A stretch of DNA of 64,000 nucleotides, from positions 58,882,822-58,946,821 of the forward strand of contig CM077162.1 in NCBI GenBank assembly GCA_039583875.1, written 5' to 3'. Position 1 is the first letter of the stretch; each line of letters opens with the position of its first letter. This DNA is from Platanthera guangdongensis (Eukaryota > Streptophyta > Magnoliopsida > Asparagales > Orchidaceae). A program made the position numbers and the translations under genes. The notes under the pieces are model-generated. The model was not told the origin of the DNA, ran no database searches, and saw nothing but the letters and a program-made list of their open reading frames with translations. This document shows positions 10,121 to 22,599 of this stretch, piece after piece.

Positions 10121-11375
10121 TGATAAGCCGCAAGATCGACATTGGACTTCAGGACGGAAGATCGACATTGGACTTCGGGCCGCAAGATCGACATTGGACT
10201 TCGGGCCGCAAGATCGACATTGGATTTCGGGCCACCACTCGGCGGGACCCGCATTTGTGTACTTGTGCATCAGGCATTAATCGGATAGGTGATCCAAGAC
10301 AGCGAGCACCATTTTACATTTCTTTATGCATTTATCTTTATTTTGGGGCATTAACGACCAATCATAGTTGTTCACGTCGGGTGCCCAAGCCTCCTTCCGA
10401 AACAATAGAGGCGATGGCTGTCAGTTTGAGAGAATCCGGAGTCATCTATATATTGTGGTGCGAGTGTGAGACACTGCAAAACTCTGACGTGCGATGTCCC
10501 GGAAAATATCCATTTTCCTCTTTATTGTTCCCCACAATTCCCAATCACTGGCCATAAGACCTTGTCTTCCCCACGATTCCCCATTACTGGCTATAACCAG
10601 TCCCATTTCCCCATTCCATTCATGATCGGCTGCGGCAAGTTCTTTCGATTCCGCCTCCTGCAAACACCTTTCTTTTAATCACGCCAATGCTGTGCCCCTT
10701 CCGCAAGAGAGCTACCGTCCGTTTTCTTTGGCACAAAACCTCTCCCCCACGTCGATCAATATCCCCACTAAAAATCGTAAGCCTCTTCCCTATCTTTCCC
10801 ATCATGCAACTGATGATTGCAAACCGTCCACGCACAGCCAAATGTCCATCGCTCCAGATCACTTCTCCTACAGACATTCCAAGTGCATCCCATCACTCTT
10901 TTTCCAGCAAACCATCAAAGCATGCCTCCCCCACCTCTTTGCTACAGCAAACCAGCAGCCTCTCCCCCACCCCTTTCAACAAACCACAAATTTTCTCCGG
11001 CATATTCCCCTTTTGCCGCAAAACCACTTCCAGTTTTGGCCTACAATCCCTCCACCCCCATTACCCCAGTCAATAGCCTCATCCTCCACTTCCATCTGTA
11101 CCACATTACCACTCCTTATTTCCAGCCGCATGTCATTGTCTCTCAAATCCACGTATAGTCCTGACGACTCCCACTGTTGCCCCAACATTCGCCGCTACTA
11201 GATTCCTTTGTTTGTGAGTATTTTCGGATTGTGTTCCCTTTTCATTATTGAATATTTGGATCGTGATTTGTTGTGTTGCATTTTCCTGTTTCCTATAATA
11301 CTCATTTGAGAAAGTGTGGCTTGAAAACCTTCATGTGAAGGAGAACGTGTGTGCTTGCTTATTTGAAATTGTGAT
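10121..11375 (+). repeat. 5' LTR of the CRM-like element, part 1
   Basis: It is homologous to 58686-59847 of the 3' LTR. It starts TGATAAGCC and is interrupted at 11375 by the Tat-type element. The CCAAT motif (10356-10363) is kept, but the TATAAATA of the 3' LTR reads AACAATAGA here (10401-10409), so this promoter looks lost. ORFs of 70-170 codons at 10687-11201 are not supported by the 3' copy. Confidence 0.8.
10129..10236 (+). repeat. 26-bp tandem repeat (about 4 units) in the CRM-like 5' LTR
   Basis: Units contain AAGATCGACATTGGACTTC followed by GGGCC, repeated about four times with a few substitutions. The 3' LTR has a single degenerate unit at 58708-58733, so the expansion occurred in this LTR only or contracted in the other. 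Confidence 0.85.
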
Positions 11376-11844
11376 TGTTGATGCAAGAAATGCGCCTCTG
11401 GATCCTGCAAAGGGAGGAGAGGGTGGAGGACTGTCGAGTAGTCGGTTACTGACAGTTAGGGAGAGTGGTTAAGACCGAGAGGGAAGAGAGAAGAGAGGGA
11501 GGCCGCTGGCAACGGCAACACCAGAGTTCGCCCGCCGCGGCTAAATGTCACTCCTGCAACGGGCATTCCTTTGATTAAGAAAAGAATCGGTTACAGCGCT
11601 TAAAATGGAAAAGCCGAGCGAACAGGTATCCGCCAGAGGAAGAGTTCGAGTTCGCTGCCACATGCGGCTAGCTTTGGGATTCGAACATGTTCCCCTAGGC
11701 AGTACTGTTCACGCCAATTTATATGCTCGGGGGCCTGCCCAAACGGGCAGGGCTAAAAATACCGGCTGCCCGGGGATAGGAGAAACGGGCAGCAGTGACC
11801 AGATACAGGGAAAATCAAGAGAAGAGAGACCACCAAACCGCGTG
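11376..11844 (-). repeat. left (3') LTR of the Tat-type element, first piece
   Basis: Matches the first part of 43368-43981. Sirevirus-1 inserted here; the LTR resumes at 24428. Minus-strand TATA-like CATATAAATTGG lies at 11725-11714. Confidence 0.85.
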
Positions 11845-13686
11845 TGTTGGATCCCTAGTTGGATTTGGGCTAGGTTCATTAAACTAGGATGTTTGACCCA
11901 ACATGTATAGCCAGAGTCATGTGTGTGTCCTAGAGTATAGATCATGTCCTTAGAGTCAACACTGCATGGACCAGCCATCAACAGACTACAAAAGACTCAA
12001 GACTTAGAGAAATTTCAAAGACTCAGAAAATGAGTTCGACGTTCGTCGAACTGAGGTCAACGAAAGTCGTGCTCAGCTCGACGAACTCAGAGAAAATTCT
12101 CTGAGCTGAGCTCGACGAACATGGATCTTAGGTCGACGATCTCTGGGTATTCTACTTCAACATTTTATTCCAGAAACATCTAAAATGTTCTAAGTCCAGA
12201 ATCATACTACAGTCGACGAACTCATCTTCTCAGCTCGACGAACTTAGACCACATTCTTGGCAAGCTTTATCAAGTAGCAGTTAGAAGTTCTCAGCACGAC
12301 GAAACTAGTTCTCAGGTCGACGATTTCTGGATACTTCACTTCAATATTCTAAAGTCCAAGAACCATTACTCTGACCACTAGTCGACGAACTTAAATTCTC
12401 AGCTCGACGATCTTGATGCACAGAATTGGCAAGGTTCCAGCGAAAGCAGTTGTCTGTCCTCAGGTCGACGATCTTGGATCTCAGCTCAACGAACAAAGAT
12501 TATCTGGTCGACGAACATATTTTCTCAGCTCGACGAACTCTGAACTCAGGTCGACGAATTATGTTCTCTGCTCAACGATTTCTGTGAAGTTCCAGACTAG
12601 GATATTTTCCTCCCTCTGTCCATTATTTTATTGCAGTAATTCTTGTATAATCAATGCTAAATATTCTCTGAATATTACCGTTAGAAGCAAACATTGATTA
12701 CGGTGTTCATCAGGATTATTGTTTGTCGATTTTCAATGGGACAGTTGGGGAAATCAATCAATACAAATATTTTTCAGGCCGTCAACATTGAATGAAGGAA
12801 GAAATTCAAAATTCAGAAGGAAGATTCCTTGGAAAATATAAAAAGGATTTTTCTTTTTCTTCTGAAGGAGAGCAATAGGGATTTTCTTTCTTCTTCTCAA
12901 GAGAACACGCAGAGCACAAAGAAAGAGTGACATCAATCATACAGTAACAGAGAACAAAAAGCCCTAGCCCTTGACCAGAGAAAGAACAGCAAACTGAAGA
13001 AGAAGAAGAACAACCATTCAAATCAAGAGTCTTCTTCTGTCTTCATCCCAGGATTCTTCAAAGGACAACAATTACTATATCAGTCAAGAAGCTTCTGGAT
13101 ACCTGCTGGTCAAGGCTGAAACATTAAAGGCCTACTCACCCTAATGCAAAGCTCCATCCTTCCTAAACAAATCTATATCTCAGGGGGAGCTTTTGCTAAC
13201 ATCAAGATCCACTAAAAGTCTTCTCAGTTGTATTTGAGAAAGAGAAGACATAATCACTCTCACATCCCCCACTGTATAAAGGGTTCTTTAACTCCCTTCA
13301 AAAGTTATTCCTAGTTGCAAGTCACCTGACCAAAAGACTTGATGGTTGATTTTTGAGCACCTAATCAAAAGCTCATTGGTGGCAGTCACCTGATCAAAAA
13401 CCTGAGTGGATTCCTACTAGTATGGTAGAAGAGTGGATGTACCCAGGTTGGGGAACCACTATAAAATTCTTGTGTTGTCTGGTTGCACCTTTTTCTTTTA
13501 TTCTTGTTGTGGCTGTGATAATTAGGTCTTGCTATGCATGTGATAGTTAGTGTCTGTGCTAGATTAATTTATTTTAGGACTCGGTTTTTATTTACAGCAA
13601 AAGTTTTTTTTAAGATTTCAAGATACTCTATTCACCTCCCCCTCACCCCCTCCTCTAGAGTATTTCAGATCTAACTATTACTTTCA
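11845..13686 (+). repeat. 5' LTR of Sirevirus-1
   Basis: Starts TGTTGGATCC and ends ACTTTCA just before the primer site. U3 (about 12030-12590) holds about a dozen TCGACGA motifs, alternately CTCAGCTCGACGAAC and CTCAGGTCGACGATC. A core-promoter-like GGGGAACCACTATAAA (13450-13465) lies in the 3' part and is shared with Sirevirus-2. Confidence 0.9.
12033..12590 (+). repeat. palindrome cluster TCGACGAA in the Sirevirus-1 5' LTR
   Basis: The cluster starts with the palindrome TTCGACGTTCGTCGAA and has about a dozen exact TCGACGA plus three degenerate copies (CACGACGA, CTCAACGA). The same cluster recurs in the 3' LTR (22790-23335). Confidence 0.8.
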
Positions 13687-13688
13687 AT

Positions 13689-13700
13689 TGGTATCAAAGC
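13689..13700 (+). other. primer-binding site of Sirevirus-1 (tRNA-iMet)
   Basis: TGGTATCAAAGC lies two bases after the LTR end, the standard iMet-type site of copia elements. Confidence 0.9.
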
Positions 13701-13790
13701 AAGGTTCCTTTGGTTGTACAAGCTAACCCTTGAACCAAAAGATCCTGAGTTAGATCTGACTTTTACTTATATTAGGTTTATATTCACAGC

Positions 13791-15398
13791 ATGACACAGA
13801 ACAAAGACTATGCAAGCATCAGACCTCCAGTGTGTAACCTAAATAGGTTTGCCATCTGAAAAGCAAGAATAAAATTATATATGAATTCTATTGATGAAGA
13901 CATCTACAACTCCATTTTGACAGGTCCTCCTCAAGCAACTTCCTCTACATCTACAGCAATCCCAAGCACCCATGCAGTTCCACCACCTGAGTGGACTGAA
14001 GCTCAAAAGAAAGCCAGAGTTGTTGATGTCAAAGCCATGAATATTCTGGCCCAAACAATGTCTGATGACATTTTCCAGAAAGTGACTGAATGCACTTCAG
14101 TCAAGACTATCTGGGAATTCCTCAACCAAATGGTGGCTGGATCTGCTGATGAAAGTAAGGACAGAAGATTCAATCTCATATCCCAATATGAGAACTTCAA
14201 GAAGGAGGAAGCAAAATCTGTTGCAGATATGTACAACAGGCTGAGCTCAATCATCAATGAGCTGAAGACCTTGGATAAGAACATCACTCTCACTGAGGTG
14301 AATGACAAAATCCTTATGTGCTTCCCAAGCTCATGGGATTCAAGGATCTGGGCAATCAAGGAGGCCAGAAACTTAAATGAAATTTCCACTGAATCTCTTT
14401 TGGGAAAGCTCAAGTCCTATGAGCAGCTCATTAAATCCAGAGAAACAACAGAGCAAAGGACACCTCCATCAGCAAGGAAGGAACACAACCTGGCATTCAA
14501 GGCTGCTGAAGAGTCAGAAACTTCAATAGTGAATGGAGAGTTAATGAGTCAGCTTGCCAAAAGATTTTATAAAATGACAAGGAAAGATTTCAGAAGAAAG
14601 TCATCCAGGCAGGATGACAAGCCAAGGTATGACAAAACCCTCACTAAAGAAGTGGTTTGTTTTGGTTGCAGGAAACCTGGACATTTCATCTCTGAGTGTC
14701 CAGAAAATCAAAAGAAAGAAAGGAGAAGAGAAAAGGATTCTAGAAGACAGCAAAACAGCAGGCCTTCTTCCAGCAAATACAAGAAGAAGGAAAAGGGCTT
14801 TGTTGCAGAAAGCTGAAGTGAAACTGAAGATAAATCCACATCTTCCAGCTCCAGTGAAGAGGAAGAAGAGGCAAGGGTCAAGGAAATCTGCCGCATGACC
14901 ATTGATGCCTCCAGAAGTCACTCAGATGAAGCAGATGCATCTGACAATGAAGAAGCTTCTGAATCAGAAGCTGATCAGGTATTGTCCTCTTTTAACTATA
15001 ATTCTGATGCTTTCAAATTTGAATTTAAAACCATGTGTATTGATTTAATAAACTCTGAAAAGGAAATCAAAACACTTAGGGAAAAATTAGCTAATCAAGA
15101 AACTCTGATTGCTGAAAACACCAAGTTAAAAGAAAAACTTACACTAGCTAATGAACAAATTATTGCTTTAAAAACTGAACTATGTGAGGCCAAACAATTT
15201 GAGGAATCTCTCAATGGGAGAAGCCTTAAGCTGATGGACATCACAAGCACAGTCAATGCCAGATTGAATGGCAAACTAGGCTTGGGTGCATCATCAAGTT
15301 TACCCATCATTCTTAAGAAGAATATTTTATCAACCCCCATTAAATTTGTTTCTGCTAAGGGTAAGGAAATTATCAACAACAAACAAATCACAGAATAA
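13791..15398 (+). pseudogene. gag: Sirevirus-1 gag
   Basis: The likely start is the ATG at 13791 (MTQNKDYASIRPP, the usual Sirevirus opening). A TGA at about 13857 replaces the Trp of the conserved YWKAR motif. The capsid-like UBN2 region follows (about 13881-14450), then a CCHC zinc knuckle CFGCRKPGHFISEC (about 14658-14700). A TGA at 14814 precedes an acidic Ser/Glu tract and a coiled coil (about 15030-15240) ending at TAA 15396. All parts are in one frame, so only point stops break it. It would form the particle shell. Confidence 0.85.
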
Positions 15399-15454
15399 TT
15401 ACCCAACCTCAAAAATCACAAAAACAGAAACCGGAGAACCATAAATAAAAACAA

Positions 15455-15700
15455 AGTTCAGCCGATTTCGTCGAACTCAGATTGACGAAATGTAGCCAGT
15501 TCGTCGAACTCCAGTCGACGAACACTGAACGCAAAACTATATAATAATCATTCGTCTTACTGCGATCGACGAACTCTGCATAGTTCATCGAGCAGAAGTC
15601 GACGAACTTGGGGCACAGAAAATGACTATGTTCATTCTCTGAGCAGAGATCGACGATCTCATCCCATTTCGTCGAACTCTGGTCGACGAACTCACAATAT
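15455..15700 (+). repeat. hairpin cluster TTCGTCGA…TCGACGAA at the gag/pol junction
   Basis: Five or so units have the form TTCGTCGAACTC, a short loop, then TCGACGAA. It lies between the gag stop (15398) and the pol frame (15702). The same motif fills the LTR U3 and a second internal gap at 19119-19390. Confidence 0.8.
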
Positions 15701-15701
15701 T

Positions 15702-18700
15702 TTGTTGAACCCAGTCAGACTTGGTAAAAATTATAACTATAACAGAAACTCAAATCAATCTAGGAAATCCTTTAATCCACTGGATGATTGGATAATTCCT
15801 CCTAAAAGATATCACTCATTAGGATATAAATCACAACCTGAATTTTCTGTGATTTCAAGTTTTTCCTATCAGCAAAACAAAGTACTCAAGGTAACCTGGG
15901 TCAAGAACAATTAATTATTTTCTCTGCAGGTGAAGCGATGTCCAGTTGTTAATCAACTATGGTATCTGGACAGTGGATGCACCAAGCACGTGACTAGCAG
16001 CAAGGACAATTTAATCAACTACAAGCTCAAGCTGGGACCAAAGGTTATTTTGGGGATTCAAATTGGGACCAGTCAGAGGGTTTTAGAGAAGTAAAGATTG
16101 GAGCAATCACTTTCAAGAAAATGACATATGTAAGTGGACCCAAGCATAACCTCATCTCTATGAGCCAATTATGTGATGAAGGTTATCAGGTACACTATAA
16201 CTCTACATCCTGCATTATTTCTAATAAATAAAAACAAAATGTTTTAATTGGAAATAGACAAGGAAACATATACTTGGTTGATTTTCTCTCTGCACCTTCA
16301 GATATTTGTCTACTTAATTTATTTAGCAATCAAAATGAATTATGACATAAAAGGCTAGGACATGTTAACATGAAAAACATTGTTAGGCTATCTAAAGACA
16401 GTCTTGTGAGAGGTTTACCTTCTGGTCCATACAAGAAGGAAGGCCTCTGTAGGGCTTGTCAACTAGACAAGCAAACTAAATATAGATTTAAGTCAGTTAA
16501 TAAAAGTGATTCACCTAGGATCTTGTACTTGCTACACATGGATCTCTTTGGACACATTGTTGTACAAAGCATAAGAGAAAAATCTTATACTCTAGTCATT
16601 GTAGATGACTTCTCAAGATTCACTTGGGTGTTTTTTCTGAGATCTAAGTCAGATACCTTTAAAGTTCTTACAGATTTTCTCAGGACCATACAGAATGAGT
16701 ACTCTACTCATGTTGCATTGATCAGAAGTGATCATGGTACAGAGTTTGAGTCTCCTCTTATGCATGAGTTCTGTGAGAAGGAAGGTATCAGGCACTGCTT
16801 CTCAGCTCCTAGAACTCCCCAACAAAATGGGGTAGCTGAAAGGAAGAATAGAACCTTGATTGAAGTTACAGGCACATTACTTGCAGATGCCTATATGTCA
16901 CTATCCTTTTGGGCAGAGGCTGTAAGCATAACAAACTATGTACTGAACAGAAGTTTGATACATAAACTTAAGAATAGAACTTCTTATGAATTACTTAAAT
17001 AGAAGAAACCTAAGATCACTTATTTTAAAGTATTTGGTTGTATATGCTACATACATAATAATAACAAGAAATATATTAGAATGTTTGAAGCTAAGACTGA
17101 AGAGAGAATTTTTCTAGGATATTCTCAAGTAAGCAAAGCTTATAGGGTGTTTAACAAATCATCTTTAAAAATTGAGGAATCTATACATGTAACTTTTGAT
17201 GAAGCTAACATGTCTTACAAGGAGAAAGAGATTTCTACCAAAAGCATCTTGCAGGTACCTCACTTGCGTGAGAAAATGGGTGAATTAAACCTTCCACAAT
17301 AAGCTATAGCACCCTCTCCTCCACAAGTTGTTGAAGACAGTGAAGATGAATCTTTGGAAGAGGCTGAACCTCACTATACAGCAAACATAATTCCACAAGA
17401 GGAATTAAATCCAAATGCTGTTGCTGAACAAACTCCACTCACTTATCTTGTCACACTAAGGGATCACCCTAGATTCCAAGTGATTGGAGACATAACAGTA
17501 GGTGTACAGACAAGACATCAACTCAACCAAGATGTGATGCATGTCTGTTTTCTCTCTTAAGTTGAACCTCAATCCATAAAAGATGCTGAGCAACATCCCT
17601 ACTAGATCATTGCAAGGCAAGAGCAACTCAATCAATTTGAGAGATGTAGAGTTTGCGATTTGGTTCCAAGACCCAAAGACTACCCAGTCATTGGAACGAA
17701 ATGGGTATATAGAAACAAGCTTGATGCCCACGGTGCAATTGTGAGGAACAAGACTAGGCTTGTTGCTCAAGGATATAGGCAAGAAGAAGGCATAGACTAT
17801 GATCAAACCTTTGCACTAGTTGCAAGGTTAGAAGCAATCAGAATCTTCCTTGCCTATGCTGCCAATAAGAAGTTTAAAGTCTACCAGATGGATGTGAAAA
17901 ATGCATTTCTGAATGGAGTACTAAAAGAAGAGGTTTATGTTGAACAACCTTCAGGTTTTATCTCTTCAACCCATCCTTCTTATGTATTTAGATTGCATAA
18001 AGCCCTCTATGGTCTAAAGCAAGCTCCAAGAGCTTGGTATGAGACCCTACCTAGCTTTTTGATAGAGCATAAATTCACTAGAGGCATAGTAGATAAAACA
18101 TTATTCACTGGACACCATAAGGACCAAACATTGTTAGTACAAATATATGTATATGACATTATATTTGGGTCTACTGATTCCAAACTATGCAAGAAGTTTT
18201 CTGATCTTATGCATTCAAAGTTTGAAAAGAGTAGCATGAGTGAGTTCTCCTACTTCCTTGATCTCCAAGTGAAGCAACTACATGATGACATCTTCATCTC
18301 CCAGGCTAAATATGCTAAAAAGCTTATTAAGAAGTTTGGGATGGCTGATGACTCAACAAAGAAAACACTTATGGCCACTAATGCTGTAATAAATTCTGAT
18401 CCACATGGAAACCTGTTGACCAGAAGTTATATAGGGGCATTGTTGGGTCCCTATTATATCTTACAGTAGCAGACCTGATATAATGTTTGTCACATGTCTT
18501 TGTGGTAGGTTCCAAGTGAACCCTAAAGAATTTCACCTAATTTTCTTAAAAAGAATTTTGAGATATATAAAGAGTTGTCTTATTTTAGGTCTTTGGTATC
18601 CTACTGAGTCAGAATTTGATTTAATTGGATATTCAGATGTTGACTTTGCTGGATGTAGGGTTGACAGGAAAAGTACTTCAGGGACTTGTCAGTTCCTTGT

Positions 18701-19097
18701 TATGAGATTAGTGTCTTGGTTCTGCAAGAAACAATCATCTGTGTCTACATCAACAGCTGAAGCAGAATATATAGCAGCTGGCAATTGCTGTTCACAGATG
18801 GCGTGGATTCAAAACCAACTACTAGATTATGGTCTCAACTTGAATAATTCAACTCTATTTTGTGATAACACAAGTGTTATATCCATAGCACAAAATCCAG
18901 TCCATCACAGTAGGATCAAGCATATAGACATTAAGCATCATTTCATTAGAGAGTGTGTAGATAAAAATAAAGTTAATCTTGTCTATATCTACACTGATTT
19001 ACAAAAAGCTGATATTTTCACCAAACCCCTGGATGAAATAAATCACCTGTTCTTCATAAATCAACTTGGAATGATCAATGGAGAAGCTTTAACTTAA
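15702..19097 (+). pseudogene. pol: Sirevirus-1 pol: protease, integrase, RT, RNase H
   Basis: Protease has WYLDSGCTKHVT (about 15960-15995), keeping DSG. Pre-integrase (HKRLGHVN, CRACQ) and the integrase core follow, with HMDLFG, SDHGTEFE and GVAERKNR, so the integrase triad is intact. RT (about 17640-18470) has [20 protein letters not shown] and [13 protein letters not shown], but the catalytic box is YVYD (18146-18157) instead of YVDD, so one metal-binding Asp is lost. RNase H (18483-19097) keeps DVDFAGC, STAEAEY and DIFTKPL. Stops occur around 15912, 16228, 17000, 17300, 17558 and 17603, and a frameshift near 18465. Confidence 0.9.
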
Positions 19098-19118
19098 TCT
19101 GTCTGCGCTCGACATATT

Positions 19119-19390
19119 TTCCAAAGTTCGTCGAACGGAGATCGACGAACTGGGAAAAGTTCTTGAGATATTCGTCGAACGGAGATCGACAAAATCTTTG
19201 TGAGTGAAGTTATTTTCATCGAACGGAGATCGACGAATCTGCTTCTGAAAAGTTTCGTCGAACAGAGCTCGACGAAATGTTTTCAAATCTTCAGACTGAG
19301 CTCAACGAATCATTTAACTACAAATTATTTCGTCGACCTCAGATCGAAGAATTATTTTATTTTTCGTGGAACGGGGTTTGTCGATTCATA
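19119..19390 (+). repeat. hairpin cluster TTCGTCGAACGGAGATCGACGAA-like at the pol/3'-ORF junction
   Basis: At least four hairpin units with TTCGTCGA and TCGACGAA arms and a loop such as ACGGAGA, directly after the pol stop (19097). A polypyrimidine tract with splice-acceptor-like CTCTTGCAG follows at 19474-19482, just before the next ORF. Confidence 0.8.
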
Positions 19391-19516
19391 TTCTGGAAAA
19401 CCTTATATCTAGGTTTTCTTCGACCTCCATCCCGCGCTTTCAGTTCTCATGCACTTGATCTTCATTTTTCTCTTGCAGGTGAACTAATAGCGATTCCAGC
19501 AGGCAGCCTCGCAGCA

Positions 19517-22422
19517 ATGAAATTCGACACTGGATTTGATGTCGATTTTGATTCATTCCAACACTCTGATCTCATATTCCTGGACATCCTGCAACTCTTT
19601 GAAGAACAGCAGTTGAAGAATCTGTTGTCCACCAGGATCAAGATAGCTGGCGCTGAGATCAGAGAGTGGGTCTATACATCTTCCACCATCGATGAGAATA
19701 CCATGACTGGAACTATATCGGGTAATGCCGTCTCCCCTACCCCTGCAGTATTAACCGAAATTTTTGGATTAAACAATGGTATAGAAGAATTAGAAATTGA
19801 AAATGAAGAGTTTGATGAGATGCTGAGTCTGATGGGTTATTCTGGCGAAACCCCTAACAAACTGCTGAAGAAACATTTTTCTGCTGAGTTTAAATTCCTA
19901 GCAGATATTGTGAGCAAGGTGTTGCTGGGGAAGCACACTGCTCATGATTACATAACCAGGCACCAATTCCTGGTAATGTGTGTTGTGATAAACAAGAAGC
20001 AGGTGAACTGGGCTCAGATTCTATTTGAGCTGATTAAAAAAAAGAACAATAAAAAGGACGTTTGTTTTGGAAGGATCTTAGGGATCTTCCTAAAGGAAAA
20101 GGCTGTTGAATCTCTGGTCTCCCCGACCATATTCATCAATGCCTCCAAGAGGCTCACCTGTGCCAGGAGGGAGAGGACCATCACCAAGCCCTCCAAGGCT
20201 TCTTCCTCCTCCACCAGGCCTTCTGAGAGTACCAGGGCTGGTTTAGCCACTCCCCACCCTACTGAAGATCTCCCTCCTCCACCTTCATCACCTCCAGCCA
20301 TCCAACCTCATCCTTAGATGGCACACCAACTCCCCTCCACAGTACATACCACAATTCACCTTCCCACACCTCCATCATCCCCAATACATACATCTCCCAC
20401 TCATATTCACTTTCATACATCCCCTTCCTCCCAACATGATGTACAAATTCCATCACACACTCATACTCCCTCCCCCCATGGTACACCCATAACATCACCA
20501 CCTTCATCTCCCTTACCCCACCATCTAGCCAACATCCCATTCTTCAATCTGCTTACATCCCCCCTCCATACTCCTCCTCAGGATGAACACATGCAAGATT
20601 CTCTACCTCCACCTCCACCATCCTCCTCCATTCCCACTTATGTTTTCACTGAAACACCTTCTGCACAACCCTCTGCATTTCTACCATTGGAACCCTCCAT
20701 TATTTTACCTCTCATTGCCCTTCTCACTCCCCTCCTCAAATATCTCATCACAGAGGCTATTACACCTCTTGCTTCTTTCATATCCTCTCTTGTTGACCAA
20801 ATCACTGCCCTCTCTGCTACTCCTTCAGTTAGGGGTCTGGCTCCAGTTACCAATGAAACCAGGCAGGGGGAGATACTCTATGAAGAAGCAGCAACAGCAG
20901 TAGCAGCAGAAGCAACAGCAATAGCAGCAGAGCCAACAGCAGTAGCAGCAGAAAATGCAGCAGCAGAAGCAGATGCAGATGCTGATAAAGATTTGTTTGA
21001 TTTAATTAATTTTATTGAGTCTGATATGGATCTGGATGAGCAGGTTCCAGGATCAATAACCACTGATGGTGATTATATTATCAATCTCATAGTAGATCTG
21101 TTGAAATTGTTGAAAGTTTTTGATACAGCTTATTTGAATAAACTGCCAGCAGACAGTATAAATCCATCTTTGGCTATAGTCTCATATACCTCCCCAATAA
21201 GCATCAAAGTTGTCAAGCAACTAAAGGCCAATTTTGCTATAACAGAGGTTCCAGCCATTCCATCTCCACCACAAGATGCTCCACTCATTACTTCATCTCC
21301 TCCCAAAGCTGTTTCCCCCATTATTTCATCCCCTCCAAAAGATATTTCTGCTCCAACTTTCATAATGGATGACTCTTTAATGTCTGATATTGATGCATTG
21401 ATCATGGCAGATATAGAAGAAGAAGAAAAAATAGTTGCTAAAAGCACTGTTATGTATAGCCCTCCTGCTCCAGCTCCAGCTCCTCCTCTAGTTTCCTCCC
21501 AGCCAGAGAAACCCTTGATATCTGTTGAGGCCCTAAAAGAAATTAATACACTATATGATAATCCTCAAGATTCTGATGATGATGATGATGAAGAGGACTC
21601 TGATGATGAGCCCAAGAAAAAGAAAATGTCTAAGAAAAGGAAAGCTCCTCCACCTCCTGCCCCAAAACCAAATCCAGCAAGTGACACTCCATATTATATA
21701 CTTCAGAAGATTACACCTTACAAGGGCATGCCAGCATGGATATGGATGTCCAAGAACCAGCAAAAAGAAAGAAAGAAAAGTAGGAGATATTCACCACCTC
21801 CTCAGAGATATATAAAAGATCATCCTCCTCCTCCACCTGTTGTTGGTGCTTCAAGTTCATCAACTCAGAGGACTACCCAATTTCAAACTTATCATAGACA
21901 TCAGGGTAGGTCCTCCTCTTCTTCAGGAAGCAGCCAGCAGAAGCAGTATTCATCAGGCAGACAACAACAACAACAACAACTTCAACATCAACAGCAGCAA
22001 ATTGTAGAACATCAAAAAGCTGAAAACTCAAAGAGACCTGCCTCCCCTCCTGTACCCTTTGAAGATCCAGAGACAGCTACAACTGCTAGGATGGCCAGAT
22101 TCCAAGAATTGGTTGGCCTATCCATGATTAACAAAACAAGAGCTGAAGGAAAGGATCTTCTGAATACACTACCATGTCCAAATACAGGAAGGAAAAGCTC
22201 AACATGTTTGCTAAAGCTAATAATTTTTTTAATGTTGATGATTACATGCAATTGCATCCAGAAACTGTAGTGTCAAGAGCTACCTCCCTGAATATCATTG
22301 GAGCTGCTGACATGACAATGACAAAAGCTCAAGCAGCTGATCCTAACAGGGAGATTAAGTTTACTTAAACAGGTGAGAAAGCTAAAGAGGAGAAGCACAA
22401 GGAACAAAAGAAGAAGAAATAA
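19517..22422 (+). pseudogene. extra Sirevirus 3' ORF, position of the env-like gene
   Basis: One frame runs from ATG 19517 to about 22170, broken only by TAG 20315-20317. A frameshift near 22150-22185 and TAA 22366 precede the Lys-rich end at 22422. The N-terminal 180 residues (…LLKKHFSAEFKFLADIV, QFLVMCVVINKKQVNWAQIL) resemble the conserved domain often named putative plant transposon protein in Sirevirus 3' ORFs. Then come a long Pro/Ser/Thr-rich region, an Ala/Glu repeat (20880-20970), an acidic run with a Lys-rich basic patch (about 21570-21650, nuclear-localisation-like), and a Gln-rich tract (about 21960-22010). I see no signal peptide or clear membrane anchor, so an envelope role is not supported. 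Expression could use the acceptor at 19482. Confidence 0.65.
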
Positions 22423-22599
22423 ATTATGAACTGTCTTCAGTCTTTCTGTATCTTCAAAACTGTCTGTTTATGTTTCTGAGACAGCTTACTGTATATATAT
22501 ATCTGCTGCACATTTAAATTTTTCATGTCAGATATATGTTTTATTGCTTTGTATAATTTGAATGTCTGTAATTAGTGTCTCACCCAAATAGGGTAAGAT

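Noticed and set aside
10687..11201. Pro/Ser-rich ORFs of up to 169 codons
   Set aside because: Inside the CRM-like 5' LTR; reading frames broken in the 3' LTR copy.
11605..11981. ORFs across the Tat LTR/Sirevirus-1 junction
   Set aside because: They cross an insertion boundary between two elements, so cannot be an original gene.
15361..15929. Intron joining Sirevirus-1 gag to protease (GTAAGG…CTCTGCAG)
   Set aside because: Good-looking sites, but exon phases do not match (1 against 0), and the pol frame is already open from 15702, so splicing is not needed.
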